Source of the DNA: Rhodophyticola sp. CCM32 | Lineage (GTDB): Bacteria > Pseudomonadota > Alphaproteobacteria > Rhodobacterales > Rhodobacteraceae | NCBI RefSeq assembly: GCF_004751985.1 | Contig: NZ_CP038492.1 | Location: forward strand, 1,240,001 to 1,304,000 | Length of the DNA: 64,000 nt | Reading direction: 5' to 3' | Part shown: piece by piece, positions 44,503 to 55,462 of the stretch | How positions within the stretch are numbered: position 1 is the stretch's first letter | How the letters are laid out: every line of letters starts with the position of its first letter | Made by a program: the position numbers and the translations under genes | Notes under the pieces: model-generated | Databases searched by the model: none | Told to the model about the DNA's origin: nothing | Seen by the model: the letters and a program-made list of their open reading frames with translations, nothing else

Positions 44503-46887
44503 GTGGCGGATCAGGCGGTTGTGACTGGCGATTTGCCGGTCCCTATGGAAACGCCTCCAAACCAGCCGCGGGTGCTTTTCGCCCTGGCCCTCATTTGTGC
44601 GGCTGCCGGTTGGGTTGTGCCGTCACCGATTATGACCCTGATATTCTTTGCAGCCGCAGGCTCGATCCTGGCCCTGACAGGACTTGTCATGCTGATCGCG
44701 ATTTTGCACCGCACACGGGAACGGCGTGTGCTGAGGCGCATGGTTGCACTGATTGAACGCGATCCTGCGCCCTGTTTATGTACCGATAAACACGGTGGTG
44801 TGGTGGCCCAGAACCAGGCGGCAACAGATCTCTTTGGGTCTCGGGTCGGGCAACCCGTGTCGCGGGCCCTTTCCGGGGTTCTGGCCAATGCCCCGGCGGT
44901 GGTTTTCCGGCAGGAAGCCACTTTAGCCCGAAGCGGGATGGCGCGGGAAACCGTGGTCACGCGCAAGGCCAATGTGCGGCTTACAGCCCATCGTGTGAGC
45001 ACCGGGGCGCTTTGGCGGCTGGATGAAACGGTCGAAAGCGCCTCTCGCAGCGGGGATCATATCGCCCTGCCGATGATGGTGGTCAGTCCGAATGATACGA
45101 TCCTGTCGATGAATGACGCGATGCGCGATACGCTTGGGCGGCGGGCGCACAGCCTGTCGCAGATCTTCACACAATTGCCGCTGGTCTCCGGCCAGCGGCG
45201 CAGTCTGCAAACCGAGGCTGGTATATATGATGTGACCCCGGTGGAGATCAGAGCCGGGGGTGGCAGGCGCGAGATCTATGTCATCCCTGCGGGCGGGATG
45301 GCCGGGGGCAGTGATGAAGGGGTGGCGGCCCGCGCGTTTGAGGCCCTGCCGGTGGCGCTGGTTCATATCGGGCGCGAGGGGGAGGTTCTGGCCTTCAACC
45401 AGCATGCCCAGACATTGTTGGGCCTGACCCAGGGCGAAGGGCCGTTTTTGTCAAATCTGGTGGAAGGGCTTGGCCGACCGGTCGATGACTGGCTGCGCGA
45501 TACGCTGGAAGAACGTATTCCGCATCGCCCGGAAGTCGTGCGCGCCAAACGACGCGACAAGGATTGTTTTCTGCAGATCACACTGGGGCGGATCGCCACC
45601 AGCAAGGGCCCCTCGCTGCTGGCCGTGCTGCATGACGCGACAGAGTTGAAAACGCTGGAGCAGCAATTCGTGCAAAGCCAGAAGATGCAGGCCATCGGGG
45701 AGCTTGCCGGTGGCATCGCCCATGATTTCAACAATCTGCTGACCGCCATCACCGGGCATTGCGACCTGTTGCTTCTGCGTCATGACCAGGGCGACCCGGA
45801 TTATGGAGATCTGATGCAGATCAATCAGAATGCCAACCGCGCGGCCAGTCTGGTCGGCCAGTTGCTGGCATTTTCCCGCAAGCAGACATTGCAGCCGGAA
45901 CTGCTCGACCTGCGCGACACGATGGGCGATCTGACCCATCTGCTGAACCGGCTGGTGGGAGAGAAGATTCAACTGCACCTGTCCCATGATCCCGGGCTGT
46001 TGCCGATCCGGGCCGACCGTCGGCAGCTGGATCAGGTTTTGATGAATCTGGTGGTCAATGCCCGTGACGCGATGCCCGAAGGCGGCACGGTCCATGTCGA
46101 GACACATATGCTCCGCCTGACTGAACCGATGCGTCGTGACCAGGCCGAACTGCCTCCAGGTCACTATGTCTCAATCTCTGTCAGGGATACTGGCACCGGC
46201 ATCGCGGCAGACAGGCTGCGCCGGATTTTTGAACCCTTCTACACCACCAAAGTCGTGGGGGAGGGAACCGGGCTTGGCCTGTCCATGGCCTATGGGATTA
46301 TCAAGCAGACCGGCGGATATATCTTTGCCGACAGTGTTCTGGGAGAGGGAACGACCTTCACGATCTATTGCCCGGCACATGACCGGCTGTCAGAGGATGC
46401 AGCCCCTGATTCTGATTTGCCGAAACCGGGCATATCCGAGCCGTCCTGTGCCGAGGCGCCCGCAGATCAACCGGATCAGGCGGGCGCCCTGCCCGAAACC
46501 GGGGGACCGGTTTCGGGACCTGCGGATGGTGTGGTGCTTCTGGTTGAGGATGAGGCCCCGGTCCGGGCCTTTGCATCGCGGGCCTTGCGGTTGAGGGGGT
46601 ACACGGTTCTTGAGGCGGAAAATGCGGAAGAGGCGCTTGAAAAACTGCGCGATGCCTCGCTCAGCATTGATGTGTTTGTGACCGATGTCGTAATGCCGGG
46701 CATGGATGGCCCAAGCTGGGTGCGCGAGGCGCTGAAAGACCGGCCCGGCGTCAAGGTGGTGTTCGTGTCCGGCTATGCGGAAGATGCGCTGGACAAGACC
46801 AGCGAGGAAATCCCCAATTCGGTCTTTCTGCCGAAACCCTTCTCTCTGTCTGATCTGACCGCAACGGTGCAGCGCCAGCTACATTGA
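44503..46887 (+). CDS. cckA: Cell-cycle hybrid histidine kinase CckA
   Basis: 794 residues from GTG 44503, spaced 6 bp from GGAGG (TTG 44497 is too close). Two transmembrane segments (about 20-60), PAS-like domains, then HisKA with [19 protein letters not shown] (phosphorylated H407), HATPase boxes [17 protein letters not shown] and [19 protein letters not shown], and a C-terminal receiver with [11 protein letters not shown] and [11 protein letters not shown] (D728). It feeds phosphate to ChpT and CtrA. In Rhodobacter, CtrA controls motility and GTA production, linking this gene to the lysis pair at 3627-4720; that link is inferred. Confidence 0.94.
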   Translation: MADQAVVTGDLPVPMETPPNQPRVLFALALICAAAGWVVPSPIMTLIFFAAAGSILALTGLVMLIAILHRTRERRVLRRMVALIERDPAPCLCTDKHGGVVAQNQAATDLFGSRVGQPVSRALSGVLANAPAVVFRQEATLARSGMARETVVTRKANVRLTAHRVSTGALWRLDETVESASRSGDHIALPMMVVSPNDTILSMNDAMRDTLGRRAHSLSQIFTQLPLVSGQRRSLQTEAGIYDVTPVEIRAGGGRREIYVIPAGGMAGGSDEGVAARAFEALPVALVHIGREGEVLAFNQHAQTLLGLTQGEGPFLSNLVEGLGRPVDDWLRDTLEERIPHRPEVVRAKRRDKDCFLQITLGRIATSKGPSLLAVLHDATELKTLEQQFVQSQKMQAIGELAGGIAHDFNNLLTAITGHCDLLLLRHDQGDPDYGDLMQINQNANRAASLVGQLLAFSRKQTLQPELLDLRDTMGDLTHLLNRLVGEKIQLHLSHDPGLLPIRADRRQLDQVLMNLVVNARDAMPEGGTVHVETHMLRLTEPMRRDQAELPPGHYVSISVRDTGTGIAADRLRRIFEPFYTTKVVGEGTGLGLSMAYGIIKQTGGYIFADSVLGEGTTFTIYCPAHDRLSEDAAPDSDLPKPGISEPSCAEAPADQPDQAGALPETGGPVSGPADGVVLLVEDEAPVRAFASRALRLRGYTVLEAENAEEALEKLRDASLSIDVFVTDVVMPGMDGPSWVREALKDRPGVKVVFVSGYAEDALDKTSEEIPNSVFLPKPFSLSDLTATVQRQLH

Positions 46888-46938
46888 CAATATTCGGGTG
46901 CCAGCGGCCTGCATGACGGCCTGCGGGGCTGCATCATG

Positions 46939-47544
46939 TCAGGGTTTCTGCTGCAACAGCCAGTCCCAAAGATCGAAATCCGCAGACCGCTCTGCACGCA
47001 ACCGGGTTTCAAGTTTCGAGGACAGGTGCACCGGTATTTTGGGAGAAATATTGGAACGGGGCAGGGTGAGGGTTTCGCCGATCCGCCCCTCCAGGAATGT
47101 CACCGCATCTGCCAGCCGGTCATAGCGGAACAGATGGGTGACGCCGCAGGCCGTGTCTTCCCCGCGCAGAAACCGGGCCTGAGACCCGATATTGGCGAAA
47201 GCAGGCGGGCTCTCTTCCAGCCAGGCGGTGACGAAATCCTCGAAACTGATCGCTTCGGTCGAGTTTTCCCGGCCGGAAAGTTGCGGACGCCGGCGATACC
47301 GGTACCAGCTGTCGAGCCAGGAAATCGGCTCGCGCATGATCGCCATGCTTTCCATGGGATGACTGCCCCGTTGTTCGAAGAATCCCGATAAATTATTGTG
47401 ATAGCGGCGGACAGATACATGTTTCATGCCCGGCGGGTTCAGAATGGCTGTGCTGGCAAAAGGCCGGGCGGCTGTCTCCAACGCGGTGGTGCCGGTTTTC
47501 GGCACCGCAAAGAGGACCAGTTTTTGCTTCCAAAACATTAACAT
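46939..47544 (-). CDS. Sulfotransferase-like protein
   Basis: About 201 residues starting MLMFWKQKLVLFAVPKTGTTALE. The VPKTGTTALE block matches the 5'-phosphosulfate loop of sulfotransferases, and MAIMREPISWLDSWYRYRRR matches the 3'-phosphate-binding RxP...S region. The substrate is unknown (a glycan or lipid acceptor is usual). It is convergent with cckA and divergent from recA. Confidence 0.72.
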   Translation of the reverse strand: MLMFWKQKLVLFAVPKTGTTALETAARPFASTAILNPPGMKHVSVRRYHNNLSGFFEQRGSHPMESMAIMREPISWLDSWYRYRRRPQLSGRENSTEAISFEDFVTAWLEESPPAFANIGSQARFLRGEDTACGVTHLFRYDRLADAVTFLEGRIGETLTLPRSNISPKIPVHLSSKLETRLRAERSADFDLWDWLLQQKP

Positions 47545-47633
47545 AGCCGCACCTTTGCCGAACATAGCCAGTCGTAACCTGTCTTTAACCCTTCACAGGA
47601 AAAACTGGGCTTCACAAGATTTTACTTGAAATG

Positions 47634-47676
47634 TTCTCTTTTTGTGCGCATCACCAATGCAGAACAAGAGGCGAAC
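47634..47676 (+). promoter_or_regulatory. LexA (SOS) box upstream of recA
   Basis: GAAC-N7-GAAC at 47662-47676 matches the alphaproteobacterial LexA box (GTTC-N7-GTTC on the other strand). A second, imperfect GTTC-N7-GTGC lies at about 47634. They lie about 50-95 bp before the recA start and imply damage-inducible expression. Confidence 0.8.
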
Positions 47677-47727
47677 ACGAGCATCATTGCCGCCCCTGTG
47701 GTGGTATGAAATAAGGAATCAATACAC

Positions 47728-48813
47728 ATGGCAATGGCGAACATTCTGGACATGACCGACCGAAAATCCGCGGATAAGCAAAAGGCGCTGGACAGTGCCC
47801 TGGCCCAGATCGAACGCCAGTTCGGCAAAGGCTCCATCATGAAACTGGGGGGCGACAATGCCCTGCAGGATATCGAAGCCACCTCCACCGGCTCTCTGGG
47901 GCTGGATATTGCCCTTGGCATTGGCGGCTTGCCGAAAGGCCGGGTTGTGGAGATTTATGGCCCGGAAAGCTCGGGCAAAACCACATTGACCCTGCATGTG
48001 GTGGCGGAAGAGCAGAAGAAAGGCGGGGTCTGCGCCTTTGTCGATGCCGAACATGCGCTGGACCCGCAATATGCCAGGAAACTGGGGGTCGATCTGGATG
48101 AACTGCTGATCAGCCAGCCGGATACAGGCGAACAGGCGCTGGAAATCGTCGATACGCTGGTGCGTTCCGGCGCGGTCAATCTGGTGGTGGTCGATTCGGT
48201 GGCCGCACTGACCCCGAAATCCGAGCTTGAGGGCGATATGGGGGACAGTTCGGTTGGTGTGCATGCGCGCCTGATGAGCCAGGCCATGCGCAAGCTGACC
48301 AGCTCGATCAGCCGGTCCAACTGCATGGTGATCTTCATCAACCAGATCCGCATGAAGATCGGCGTCATGTTCGGCTCGCCCGAGACGACAACCGGCGGCA
48401 ATGCCCTGAAATTCTATTCCTCTGTCCGGCTCGATATTCGCCGGATCGGCGCGCTGAAGGACCGTGATGAAGTGGTGGGCAACGCAACCCGGGTGAAAGT
48501 GGTGAAAAACAAGGTCGCGCCGCCCTTCAAGCAGGTTGAGTTCGACATCATGTATGGCGAGGGCATCTCGAAAATGGGGGAGTTGCTGGACCTGGGCAAC
48601 AAGGCTGGCGTGGTGGAAAAATCAGGCTCCTGGTTTTCCTATGGGGATGAGCGGATCGGCCAGGGCCGGGAAAATGCCAAACAGTTCCTGAAGGACAATC
48701 CCGCAATCGCGCTGGAAATCGAAGACAAGATCCGCGCCGCCCATGGGCTGGATTTCGATATGGCTCCGGGAGAGGTGAAAGCCGATGCCGATGAGGATAT
48801 GATCGAGGATTGA
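47728..48813 (+). CDS. recA: Recombinase RecA
   Basis: 361 residues. Strand exchange and LexA co-protease. Walker A GPESSGKT at residues 78-85, Walker [11 protein letters not shown], loop L1 [13 protein letters not shown], loop L2 [22 protein letters not shown], and an acidic C-terminal tail ending [12 protein letters not shown] 47728 is the first of two close ATGs. A strong terminator lies about 105 bp downstream, before alaS. Confidence 0.98.
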   Translation: MAMANILDMTDRKSADKQKALDSALAQIERQFGKGSIMKLGGDNALQDIEATSTGSLGLDIALGIGGLPKGRVVEIYGPESSGKTTLTLHVVAEEQKKGGVCAFVDAEHALDPQYARKLGVDLDELLISQPDTGEQALEIVDTLVRSGAVNLVVVDSVAALTPKSELEGDMGDSSVGVHARLMSQAMRKLTSSISRSNCMVIFINQIRMKIGVMFGSPETTTGGNALKFYSSVRLDIRRIGALKDRDEVVGNATRVKVVKNKVAPPFKQVEFDIMYGEGISKMGELLDLGNKAGVVEKSGSWFSYGDERIGQGRENAKQFLKDNPAIALEIEDKIRAAHGLDFDMAPGEVKADADEDMIED

Positions 48814-48917
48814 GCACCCCCGGTCACGGCCGCGCGCGTGCGCGCGCCCCCCGGGATCATCACGGATCATGACCAGCCCCGGCATGTGACACATGTTCGG
48901 GGCGGGGCCGGACAATC

Positions 48918-48950
48918 GCAAAAGGCGCGCCGCAGGTCGCGCCTTTTTGT
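48918..48950 (+). terminator. Rho-independent terminator between recA and alaS
   Basis: The stem AAAAGGCGCG pairs with CGCGCCTTTT around an eight-base loop and is followed by TTG. It is symmetrical in A and T tracts, so may work both ways. Confidence 0.85.
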
Positions 48951-49049
48951 CTATGGGGCTGCCCGCATTTGTCCGGTGGACAGTTTTGTGACGCGCCGCT
49001 ACACCCGTCCAACACGCCATTCCACGAAGCCCCATAGAGACCACCCGCC

Positions 49050-51710
49050 ATGGCCAGCCTGAACGATATCCGCAGCACATTCCTCGATTATTTCGCTCGC
49101 AACGGGCATCAGATCGTCGACAGCTCTCCGCTTGTGCCGCGCAATGATCCGACATTGATGTTTGTCAATTCCGGCATGGTGCAGTTCAAGAATGTGTTCA
49201 CCGGGCTGGAACAGCGCGACTATACCCGCGCGACCAGCAGCCAGAAATGTGTGCGCGCGGGCGGCAAACATAATGATCTGGACAATGTAGGCTATACCGC
49301 GCGGCACCATACCTTCTTTGAAATGCTGGGAAATTTCAGCTTTGGCGATTATTTCAAGGACGACGCGATCCCCTATGCCTGGGAGCTGATCACCCGGGAA
49401 TTCGGCATCGACAAGACCCGGTTGCTGGCCACGGTCTATCACACCGATGACGAGGCGTTTGATATCTGGAAAAAACTCGGCGTGCCCGAAGACCGGATCA
49501 TCCGCATCGCCACCCATGACAATTTCTGGCAGATGGGCCCAACCGGCCCCTGCGGCCCCTGTACCGAGATTTTCTATGACCATGGCGATCATATCTGGGG
49601 CGGCCCGCCAGGCAGCGCCGAGGAGGATGGCGACCGGTTCATCGAGATCTGGAACATCGTGTTCATGCAGAATGAGCAATTTGCCGATGGCGCGATGGTG
49701 CCGCTGGAGATGCAGTCGATCGACACCGGCATGGGGCTGGAACGGATCGGCGCGTTGTTGCAGGGCAAGCATGACAATTACGACACCGATCTGATGCGCA
49801 GCCTGATCGAGGCCTCGGCCCATGCGACCAGTGTCGACCCGGACGGGCCGAAAAACGTGCATCACCGGGTGATTGCCGATCATCTGCGGTCCACCGCGTT
49901 TCTGATTGCCGATGGGGTGATGCCGTCGAATGAGGGGCGGGGCTATGTGTTGCGCCGGATCATGCGCCGGGCGATGCGCCATGCGCATCTTCTGGGCGCG
50001 CAGGATACGCTGATGCACCGGCTGGTGCCCGCCCTGGTCGGCCAGATGGGCCAGGCCTATCCTGAACTGGGCCGGGCGCAGGCGCTGATCACCGAGACCC
50101 TGAAGCTGGAGGAAGACCGGTTCCGCACCACGCTTGACCGCGGGCTGCGCCTGCTGGATGACGCGCTGGACACGCTGCCATCGGATGCGGATCTGCCGGG
50201 GAAAACGGCCTTCAAGCTTTATGACACCTATGGGTTTCCGCTGGACCTGACCCAGGATGCGCTGCGCGAAAAGGGCCGGGGGGTGGATACCGACGGGTTT
50301 GATGCGGCGATGACGGCGCAGAAAGCCAAGGCGCGCGCGGCCTGGTCCGGCTCGGGCGAGACGGCGGATGCAGCGATCTGGTTTGATCTGGCCGAGGCGC
50401 ATGGGGCCACGGAATTTCTGGGTTATGACACCGAGAAGGCCGAAGGTCAGATCCAGGCGCTGGTGCGTGACGGGGCCGCATTTGAGACCACGACATCCGG
50501 TGAAACAGCGGCGATCCTTCTGAACCAGACACCGTGTTACGGGGAGGCCGGCGGGCAGGTCGGCGATACCGGCACCCTGAAAACCGATACCGGTCTGGCC
50601 CAGATCACCGATACGAAAAAGATCGGCGATCTGATCGTGCATATGGTGCAGGTCACCGAGGGAGAGATTGCCCGGGATCAGGCGGCGGAATTGCAGGTGG
50701 ACAGCGCGCGGCGCGGCATGATCCGCGCCAATCACTCCGCCACCCATTTGTTGCATGAAGCGCTCCGCCGGGCGCTTGGCGATCATGTGGCGCAGCGCGG
50801 CTCGCTGAATGCGCCCGACCGGCTGCGGTTTGATTTCAGCCATGCCAAAGCGTTGAGCGCGGCGGACCTGAAACAGGTGGAGGAAGAGGTGAACGCCTTT
50901 ATCCGCCAGAACGCGGCGGTGGAAACCCGGATCATGACACCGGATGCCGCCCGCGATCTGGGGGCGCAGGCCCTGTTCGGCGAGAAATACGGCGATGAGG
51001 TGCGGGTGGTGTCGATGGGCATGCTGGACGGGTCCGGCAAGGGGGCGGACCGGCAGACCTATTCAATCGAGCTTTGCGGCGGCACCCATGTGCGTCAGAC
51101 CGGCGATATCGGGCTGTTCGTGACTTTGGGTGACAGCGCGTCCAGCGCCGGAGTGCGGCGGATCGAAGCGCTGACCGGGGCGGCGGCGTTCGATTATCTC
51201 TCAACCCAGGAGCATCGTCTGGCCCAGGTGGCTTTGGCGCTGAAATCGCCTGCGGCAGAGGTTGTGGACCGGGTGGCGGCCCTGCAGAAGGACCGCAAGA
51301 ACCTGAGCCATGAAGTGGTGGAACTGCGCAAGCAACTGGCCCTGGCAGGCGGAAGTTCGGCCGCCGACCCCGAGGCGCGCGTGGTCAATGGTGTGGCCTT
51401 TCATGCGCAATACCTGCAAGGCGTGACCGGAAAGGATCTTCCCGGGCTGATCGACGCGCGCAAAGCCCGTCTTGGATCGGGCGCGGTGCTGTTGATTGCG
51501 GATACCGGCGGCAAGGCTGCGGTGGCCGCGGGCGTGACCGATGACCTGACCGGTCGGATCAGCGCGGTTGATCTGGTCCGCGCGGCGGTGCCGGAACTGG
51601 GGGGCAAGGGCGGCGGCGGACGGCCCGATATGGCCCAGGGCGGCGGCGCCGATGCGGGCAATGCCGAGGCCGCGATCAAGGCCGCCGAGGCCGTTCTGGA
51701 GAAAGGATAA
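49050..51710 (+). CDS. alaS: Alanyl-tRNA synthetase
   Basis: 886 residues, full length. Class II catalytic domain ([52 protein letters not shown]), tRNA-recognition helices, the editing domain with [16 protein letters not shown] (zinc His) and the C-terminal metal motif [11 protein letters not shown], then a C-Ala domain ending in the Gly-rich [20 protein letters not shown]. It attaches Ala to tRNA-Ala and clears Ser/Gly errors. The recA-alaS order is usual in this group. The next gene starts 4 bp after the stop. Confidence 0.98.
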   Translation: MASLNDIRSTFLDYFARNGHQIVDSSPLVPRNDPTLMFVNSGMVQFKNVFTGLEQRDYTRATSSQKCVRAGGKHNDLDNVGYTARHHTFFEMLGNFSFGDYFKDDAIPYAWELITREFGIDKTRLLATVYHTDDEAFDIWKKLGVPEDRIIRIATHDNFWQMGPTGPCGPCTEIFYDHGDHIWGGPPGSAEEDGDRFIEIWNIVFMQNEQFADGAMVPLEMQSIDTGMGLERIGALLQGKHDNYDTDLMRSLIEASAHATSVDPDGPKNVHHRVIADHLRSTAFLIADGVMPSNEGRGYVLRRIMRRAMRHAHLLGAQDTLMHRLVPALVGQMGQAYPELGRAQALITETLKLEEDRFRTTLDRGLRLLDDALDTLPSDADLPGKTAFKLYDTYGFPLDLTQDALREKGRGVDTDGFDAAMTAQKAKARAAWSGSGETADAAIWFDLAEAHGATEFLGYDTEKAEGQIQALVRDGAAFETTTSGETAAILLNQTPCYGEAGGQVGDTGTLKTDTGLAQITDTKKIGDLIVHMVQVTEGEIARDQAAELQVDSARRGMIRANHSATHLLHEALRRALGDHVAQRGSLNAPDRLRFDFSHAKALSAADLKQVEEEVNAFIRQNAAVETRIMTPDAARDLGAQALFGEKYGDEVRVVSMGMLDGSGKGADRQTYSIELCGGTHVRQTGDIGLFVTLGDSASSAGVRRIEALTGAAAFDYLSTQEHRLAQVALALKSPAAEVVDRVAALQKDRKNLSHEVVELRKQLALAGGSSAADPEARVVNGVAFHAQYLQGVTGKDLPGLIDARKARLGSGAVLLIADTGGKAAVAAGVTDDLTGRISAVDLVRAAVPELGGKGGGGRPDMAQGGGADAGNAEAAIKAAEAVLEKG

Positions 51711-51713
51711 ATC

Positions 51714-52004
51714 ATGCCGGAAGCATTCTGGATTGCCCATGTCACGGTCACCGATGAGGCGGCCTATATGACATATGCCGCCATCGCGACCGAGGCGATT
51801 GCGGCCCATGGCGGCACGTTTCTGGCCCGGGGCGGCCGGGCGGTGCAGAAAGAGGGCCGGGCGCATCCGCGCAATGTGGTGGCGCGGTTTCCCAGCCTGG
51901 AGGCCGCCGAGGCGTGTTACCATTCCGAGCGCTATCAGGAGGCGTTGGGTTTTGCCAAAGGCGCATCCGAACGCGATCTGGTGCTGATCGAGGCGCTGGA
52001 CTGA
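51714..52004 (+). CDS. DUF1330 family protein
   Basis: 96 residues, dimeric alpha-beta barrel type: FWIAHVTVTDEAAYMTYAAIATEAIAAHGGTFLARGGR then FPSLEAAEACYHSERYQEALGF. Function unknown; related barrels act as small monooxygenases or binding proteins. It lies 4 bp after alaS and is probably cotranscribed. Confidence 0.85.
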   Translation: MPEAFWIAHVTVTDEAAYMTYAAIATEAIAAHGGTFLARGGRAVQKEGRAHPRNVVARFPSLEAAEACYHSERYQEALGFAKGASERDLVLIEALD

Positions 52005-52029
52005 GATTTTCGTCTGAGGCGGGGATTGC

Positions 52030-52135
52030 ACCGCCTGCCGGCGTCGCGGCAGGGTCGCGCGGGCTCAAGGCCCCGTCGGGACCATCGCCCGCGCGAGATG
52101 TCTCCGACGGGGATATTTGGCAAGCAGAGAAAGGG
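52030..52135 (+). repeat. GC-rich dispersed repeat ending GGGGATATTTGGCAAGCAGAG
   Basis: Imperfect GC-rich inverted repeats (GTCGCGGCAGG, CCCGTCGGGACC, CTCCGACGGGG), then the conserved tail GATATTTGGCAAGCAGAGAAAG. It sits between convergent genes (DUF1330 and Lrp). Fourth member of the family at 3452, 40848 and 55925. Confidence 0.55.
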
Positions 52136-52150
52136 CATGGCCCGTGCCGG

Positions 52151-52609
52151 TCAGAGCGGCAGGGCAAGCGTGTCTTTCAGCTCTTCCATCACGAAACTGG
52201 CGGAGACATCGCTGAGATCGACCTTCTGGATCAGGCGTTGATACAGCCGGTCGTAATCGGCCACATCTGAGACCCGGGCACGGATCAGATAATCCAGATC
52301 GCCGGTCATCCGGTAGACCCCGAGGATTTCAGGCATGTCACGCACGGCCCGGGCGAATTTTGCCAGCCAGGCGGCATCATGCTGGGCGGCATGGACCTGG
52401 ATGAAGACCATCAGCCCCAGCCCCAGTTTGGCCGGGTCAAGCAGGGCCACGCGCCCGGTGATGATGCCGTTTTTTTCCAGGGCGCGCACCCGGCGCCAGC
52501 AGGCATTGCGTGACAGGCCCACGCGGGCGCCCAGATCATCCAGCGGGATATCCGTCTCACGTTGCAGAACGCTCAGGATTCTGCGATCCATGTCATCAAT
52601 CTTCTCCAT
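52151..52609 (-). CDS. Lrp/AsnC family transcriptional regulator
   Basis: 152 residues. N-terminal winged helix-turn-helix (DDMDRRILSVLQRETDIPLDDLGARVGLSRNACWRRVRALEKNGII), then the RAM ligand-sensing domain (LMVFIQVHAAQHDAAWLAKFARAVRDMPEILGVYRMTGDLDYLIRARV). It probably responds to an amino acid. Divergent from the DUF6356 gene, with a palindromic operator candidate in between. Confidence 0.93.
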   Translation of the reverse strand: MEKIDDMDRRILSVLQRETDIPLDDLGARVGLSRNACWRRVRALEKNGIITGRVALLDPAKLGLGLMVFIQVHAAQHDAAWLAKFARAVRDMPEILGVYRMTGDLDYLIRARVSDVADYDRLYQRLIQKVDLSDVSASFVMEELKDTLALPL

Positions 52610-52623
52610 AAACCCGATATTAT

Positions 52624-52646
52624 CGTGAAATTATCCCAATATCACG
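52624..52646. promoter_or_regulatory. Palindromic operator candidate for the Lrp-type regulator
   Basis: CGTGA-N13-TCACG, AT-rich inside, begins 15 bp upstream of the regulator start and about 80 bp before the divergent DUF6356 gene. Spacing and composition suit Lrp-family autoregulation, but binding is inferred. Confidence 0.45.
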
Positions 52647-52723
52647 GGGTATTTTGTGTTGATATGGGATCTCTTCCCATCCTGTGCGGGGCATAATCTG
52701 CCTCGCGACAGGAAAAGGACGTC

Positions 52724-52933
52724 ATGATGATCACCCGCATCTTTCTGACCCACCCGCAAGAGGTGGATGAGACCTATCTGGAACACGCGGCCTTTGCCGG
52801 AAAATTCGCGGGCCGGTTGTTTCTGGCAAGCTGTGCGGCGGCGGTGCATGCGGTGATCCCCTGCCTGTTTGAGAAAACAGCCAGCCGGATCACGGGCGAG
52901 CTTTATGCCAAGACCCATAATCGCGGGCAGTAA
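52724..52933 (+). CDS. Small DUF6356-like protein
   Basis: 69 residues: MMITRIFLTHPQEVDETYLEHAAFAGKFAGRLFLASCAAAVHAVIPCLFEKTASRITGEL. It has one hydrophobic helix (about 29-48) with conserved His and Cys, so probably membrane-associated. This short protein is widespread in alphaproteobacteria with no known function. A terminator follows its stop by 27 bp. Confidence 0.72.
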   Translation: MMITRIFLTHPQEVDETYLEHAAFAGKFAGRLFLASCAAAVHAVIPCLFEKTASRITGELYAKTHNRGQ

Positions 52934-52960
52934 GACGCGATAACGCCTCTGACAGATGCA

Positions 52961-52996
52961 AAAAGGCCGCGTCCCGGGATAACGGAGCGGCCTTTG
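52961..52996. terminator. Bidirectional terminator between DUF6356 gene and icd
   Basis: AAAGGCCGC pairs with GCGGCCTTT around a 16-base loop, with A and T tracts at the ends, between two convergent genes. Confidence 0.8.
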
Positions 52997-53016
52997 ATCT
53001 GTCCGGTGGCCGGGGG

Positions 53017-54231
53017 TCAGCCCGCCAGCGCCTTGTTCAGGTTCTCGTCGATCTTTTCAAGGAAGCCCATCGTGGTCAGCCATTTCTGATCCGGGCCGAC
53101 CAGCAGCGCCAGATCTTTGGTCATGAAGCCGGATTCGACCGTGTCGACGATGACTTTTTCCAGTGTCTCGGCGAAATTCATCAGGGCCGCGTTGTCATCC
53201 AGTTTGGCGCGGTGTTTCAGACCCCCGGTCCAGGCGAAGATCGAGGCGATCGAGTTGGTCGAGGTTTCCTTGCCCGCCTGATGCTGGCGGTAATGGCGGG
53301 TAACGGTGCCATGGGCGGCCTCGGCCTCCACAATCTTGCCATCGGGGGTCATCAGTTGCGAGGTCATCAGACCAAGCGAGCCGAAACCCTGGGCCACGGT
53401 GTCGGATTGCACATCGCCATCATAGTTCTTGCAGGCCCAGACAAAGCCACCGGACCATTTCATCGCCGAGGCGACCATGTCGTCGATCAGCCGGTGTTCA
53501 TAGGTGATGCCCGCAGCCTTGAACTTGTCGGCAAACTCTTCCTCATAGACTTTCTGGAACAGGATCATGAACTGGCCATCATACTGTTTCAGAATGGTGT
53601 TCTTGGTCGACAGATAGACCGGCCAGCCAAGCGACAGGCCGTAATTCATCGAGGCGCGGGCGAAGTCGATGATCGACTGGTCCAGGTTATACATGCCCAT
53701 ATAGACGCCGGAGGCGGGGGCCTTGAAGACTTCCCGTTCATCCACGGTGCCATCCTCACCCACGAATTTCATGGTCAGCGTGCCCGGCCCGGGAAATTTC
53801 ATATCCGTGGCGCGGTACTGGTCGCCAAAGGCGTGGCGGCCGATGACGATGGGCTGGGTCCAGCCCGGCACCAGACGGGGCACATTCTGACAGATGATCG
53901 GCGCGCGGAACACGACACCGCCCAGAATGTTGCGGATCGTGCCATTGGGGCTGCGCCACATGCTTTTCAGGCCGAATTCCTCAACCCGGGCTTCATCGGG
54001 TGTGATGGTCGCGCATTTCACCGCAACGCCAATCTCTTTGGTCTTCTCGGCGGCGTCGATGGTGATCTGGTCTTCGGTCCGGTCGCGTTCTTCGATGCCA
54101 AGGTCGTAATAAAGCAGATCCAGGTCCAGATAGGGCAGGATCAGTTTTTTCTTGATGAAATCCCAGATGATCCGGGTCATCTCGTCGCCATCCATTTCGA
54201 CGATGGGGTTTGAAACCTTGATTTTCGACAT
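53017..54231 (-). CDS. icd: NADP-dependent isocitrate dehydrogenase
   Basis: 404 residues, of the eukaryote-like homodimeric type. TCA-cycle oxidation of isocitrate to 2-oxoglutarate. Starts [30 protein letters not shown]; the substrate loop is [17 protein letters not shown], the metal region is [13 protein letters not shown], the NADP region is [30 protein letters not shown]. It stands alone. Confidence 0.97.
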   Translation of the reverse strand: MSKIKVSNPIVEMDGDEMTRIIWDFIKKKLILPYLDLDLLYYDLGIEERDRTEDQITIDAAEKTKEIGVAVKCATITPDEARVEEFGLKSMWRSPNGTIRNILGGVVFRAPIICQNVPRLVPGWTQPIVIGRHAFGDQYRATDMKFPGPGTLTMKFVGEDGTVDEREVFKAPASGVYMGMYNLDQSIIDFARASMNYGLSLGWPVYLSTKNTILKQYDGQFMILFQKVYEEEFADKFKAAGITYEHRLIDDMVASAMKWSGGFVWACKNYDGDVQSDTVAQGFGSLGLMTSQLMTPDGKIVEAEAAHGTVTRHYRQHQAGKETSTNSIASIFAWTGGLKHRAKLDDNAALMNFAETLEKVIVDTVESGFMTKDLALLVGPDQKWLTTMGFLEKIDENLNKALAG

Positions 54232-54385
54232 CTGGCATCCCTCTGTTTTCGATTGCGGTGTCTGTTGCGCGAGGTCTAGCGGATTGGGCCGGATCAGGGA
54301 AGTGAGTATACCGCTGTATACCGGTGGCGTGGTGTCGCGGCGCGCCCGGTTTCAGCAATGGACGGGAGCTGGGATCAGGACCGGG

Positions 54386-54622
54386 TTATCCGGTCCTGTC
54401 CGGCGCGGCTTTGCCTTTCGACAGTTGTTCCTCAAGATAACGGCGCGCGCGGGCCTCTGCCATGCGCACACGCACGGCGGTGCGATACGCCTCCTCGGTC
54501 GAGGGGGAGGAGGCGCCGATCACCTCGGCGATGCGGTTGACAAGCTGATCATCATCCAGCGTGTCGGCGGCCTCGATCGCGTCTTTGGCGAGTTTATCCG
54601 CAAGCTCTTCAACAATGCTCAT
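54386..54622 (-). CDS. Small acidic conserved protein of unknown function
   Basis: 78 residues, all helical and charged: MSIVEELADKLAKDAIEAADTLDDDQLVNRIAEVIGASSPSTEEAYRTAVRVRMAEARARRYLEEQLSKG. No motif recognised. It starts 12 bp after the hydrolase stop on the same strand, so the two form an operon. Confidence 0.65.
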   Translation of the reverse strand: MSIVEELADKLAKDAIEAADTLDDDQLVNRIAEVIGASSPSTEEAYRTAVRVRMAEARARRYLEEQLSKGKAAPDRTG

Positions 54623-54634
54623 CGCGCGGGGCCC

Positions 54635-55288
54635 CTAGCGCGTGGTTTCCGTCAGGCGGCGGCGGACATAGGTCTGCACGCTGTCAATCATCGGGTCCAT
54701 ATACGGGTCTTCGAAGAAATGGCCGGCGCCTTCGGATTCCTCATGGGTGATGGTGATGCCTTTTTGTTCGTGCAGCTTGTCGACCAGAATGCGCGTATCC
54801 TGGGGTTTGGCCACCCGATCCGACGCGCCATTGATGATCAGGCCCGAGGCCGGGCAGGGCGCGAGGAAGCTGAAATCATACATATTGGCCGGGGGGGACA
54901 CCGAGATGAAGCCGGTGATTTCCGGGCGGCGCATCAGCAATTGCATGCCGATCCAGGCCCCGAAGGAAAAACCTGCAACCCAGCAATGCTTGGAATTGGG
55001 GTTCATGGATTGCAGATAATCCAGTGCGGATGCGGCATCGGAAAGCTCTCCGATCCCCTGATCATACTCCCCCTGGGAGCGGCCCACACCGCGGAAGTTG
55101 AAGCGCAGAACCGTAAAGCCCATATTATGGAATGCGTAGTGCAGATTATAGACCACCCGGTTGTTCATGGTGCCGCCGAATTGCGGATGCGGGTGCAGGA
55201 TGATCGCGATCGGGGCATCCTTGGCTTTTTGCGGGTGATAGCGCCCCTCAAGCCGACCTTCTGGGCCGGGGAAAATGACCTCGGGCAT
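54635..55288 (-). CDS. Alpha/beta hydrolase, dienelactone-hydrolase-like
   Basis: 217 residues. Fold landmarks are AIILHPHPQFGGTMNN (oxyanion), FNFRGVGRSQGEYD, nucleophile elbow AGFSFGAWIG with Ser, and the acid/base tail SDRVAKPQDTR and GAGHFFED with the catalytic His. A widely conserved family often found upstream of suf genes in this group; substrate unknown. Divergent from iscR. Confidence 0.83.
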   Translation of the reverse strand: MPEVIFPGPEGRLEGRYHPQKAKDAPIAIILHPHPQFGGTMNNRVVYNLHYAFHNMGFTVLRFNFRGVGRSQGEYDQGIGELSDAASALDYLQSMNPNSKHCWVAGFSFGAWIGMQLLMRRPEITGFISVSPPANMYDFSFLAPCPASGLIINGASDRVAKPQDTRILVDKLHEQKGITITHEESEGAGHFFEDPYMDPMIDSVQTYVRRRLTETTR

Positions 55289-55322
55289 CCTGCCTCCTTC
55301 ATATGGTCTGGTGGGCTGCGGC

Positions 55323-55359
55323 TTGACACGGGGGCCGGGCGCTACCTAGAACAATTCTA
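55323..55359 (+). promoter_or_regulatory. iscR-suf promoter with palindromic operator
   Basis: TTGACA at 55323-55328, and 17-18 bp on a -10 region (about 55346-55352) that overlaps the palindrome TAGAA-CAA-TTCTA (55347-55359). An AT-rich palindrome over the -10 fits repression by IscR or another iron regulator. The leader to iscR is about 100 nt. Confidence 0.55.
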
Positions 55360-55462
55360 AACTCCGCGCGTGCCGGAGAAAATAAGTGGACCGGAGTTAA
55401 TCTGCCCGGTTGCAAAGGTCAATCTTTTGGCGCGGTTTGCGCAAATGTCGGGGGCGATAACC

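Noticed and set aside
48829..48848. Alternating CG run after recA as a functional Z-DNA site
   Set aside because: A short GCGCGCGTGCGCGC stretch is expected by chance at this GC content; no further support.
48999..50843. 614-codon open frame on the minus strand
   Set aside because: It is the antisense shadow of alaS; high GC and codon bias leave the complement open. No family features are seen in its translation.
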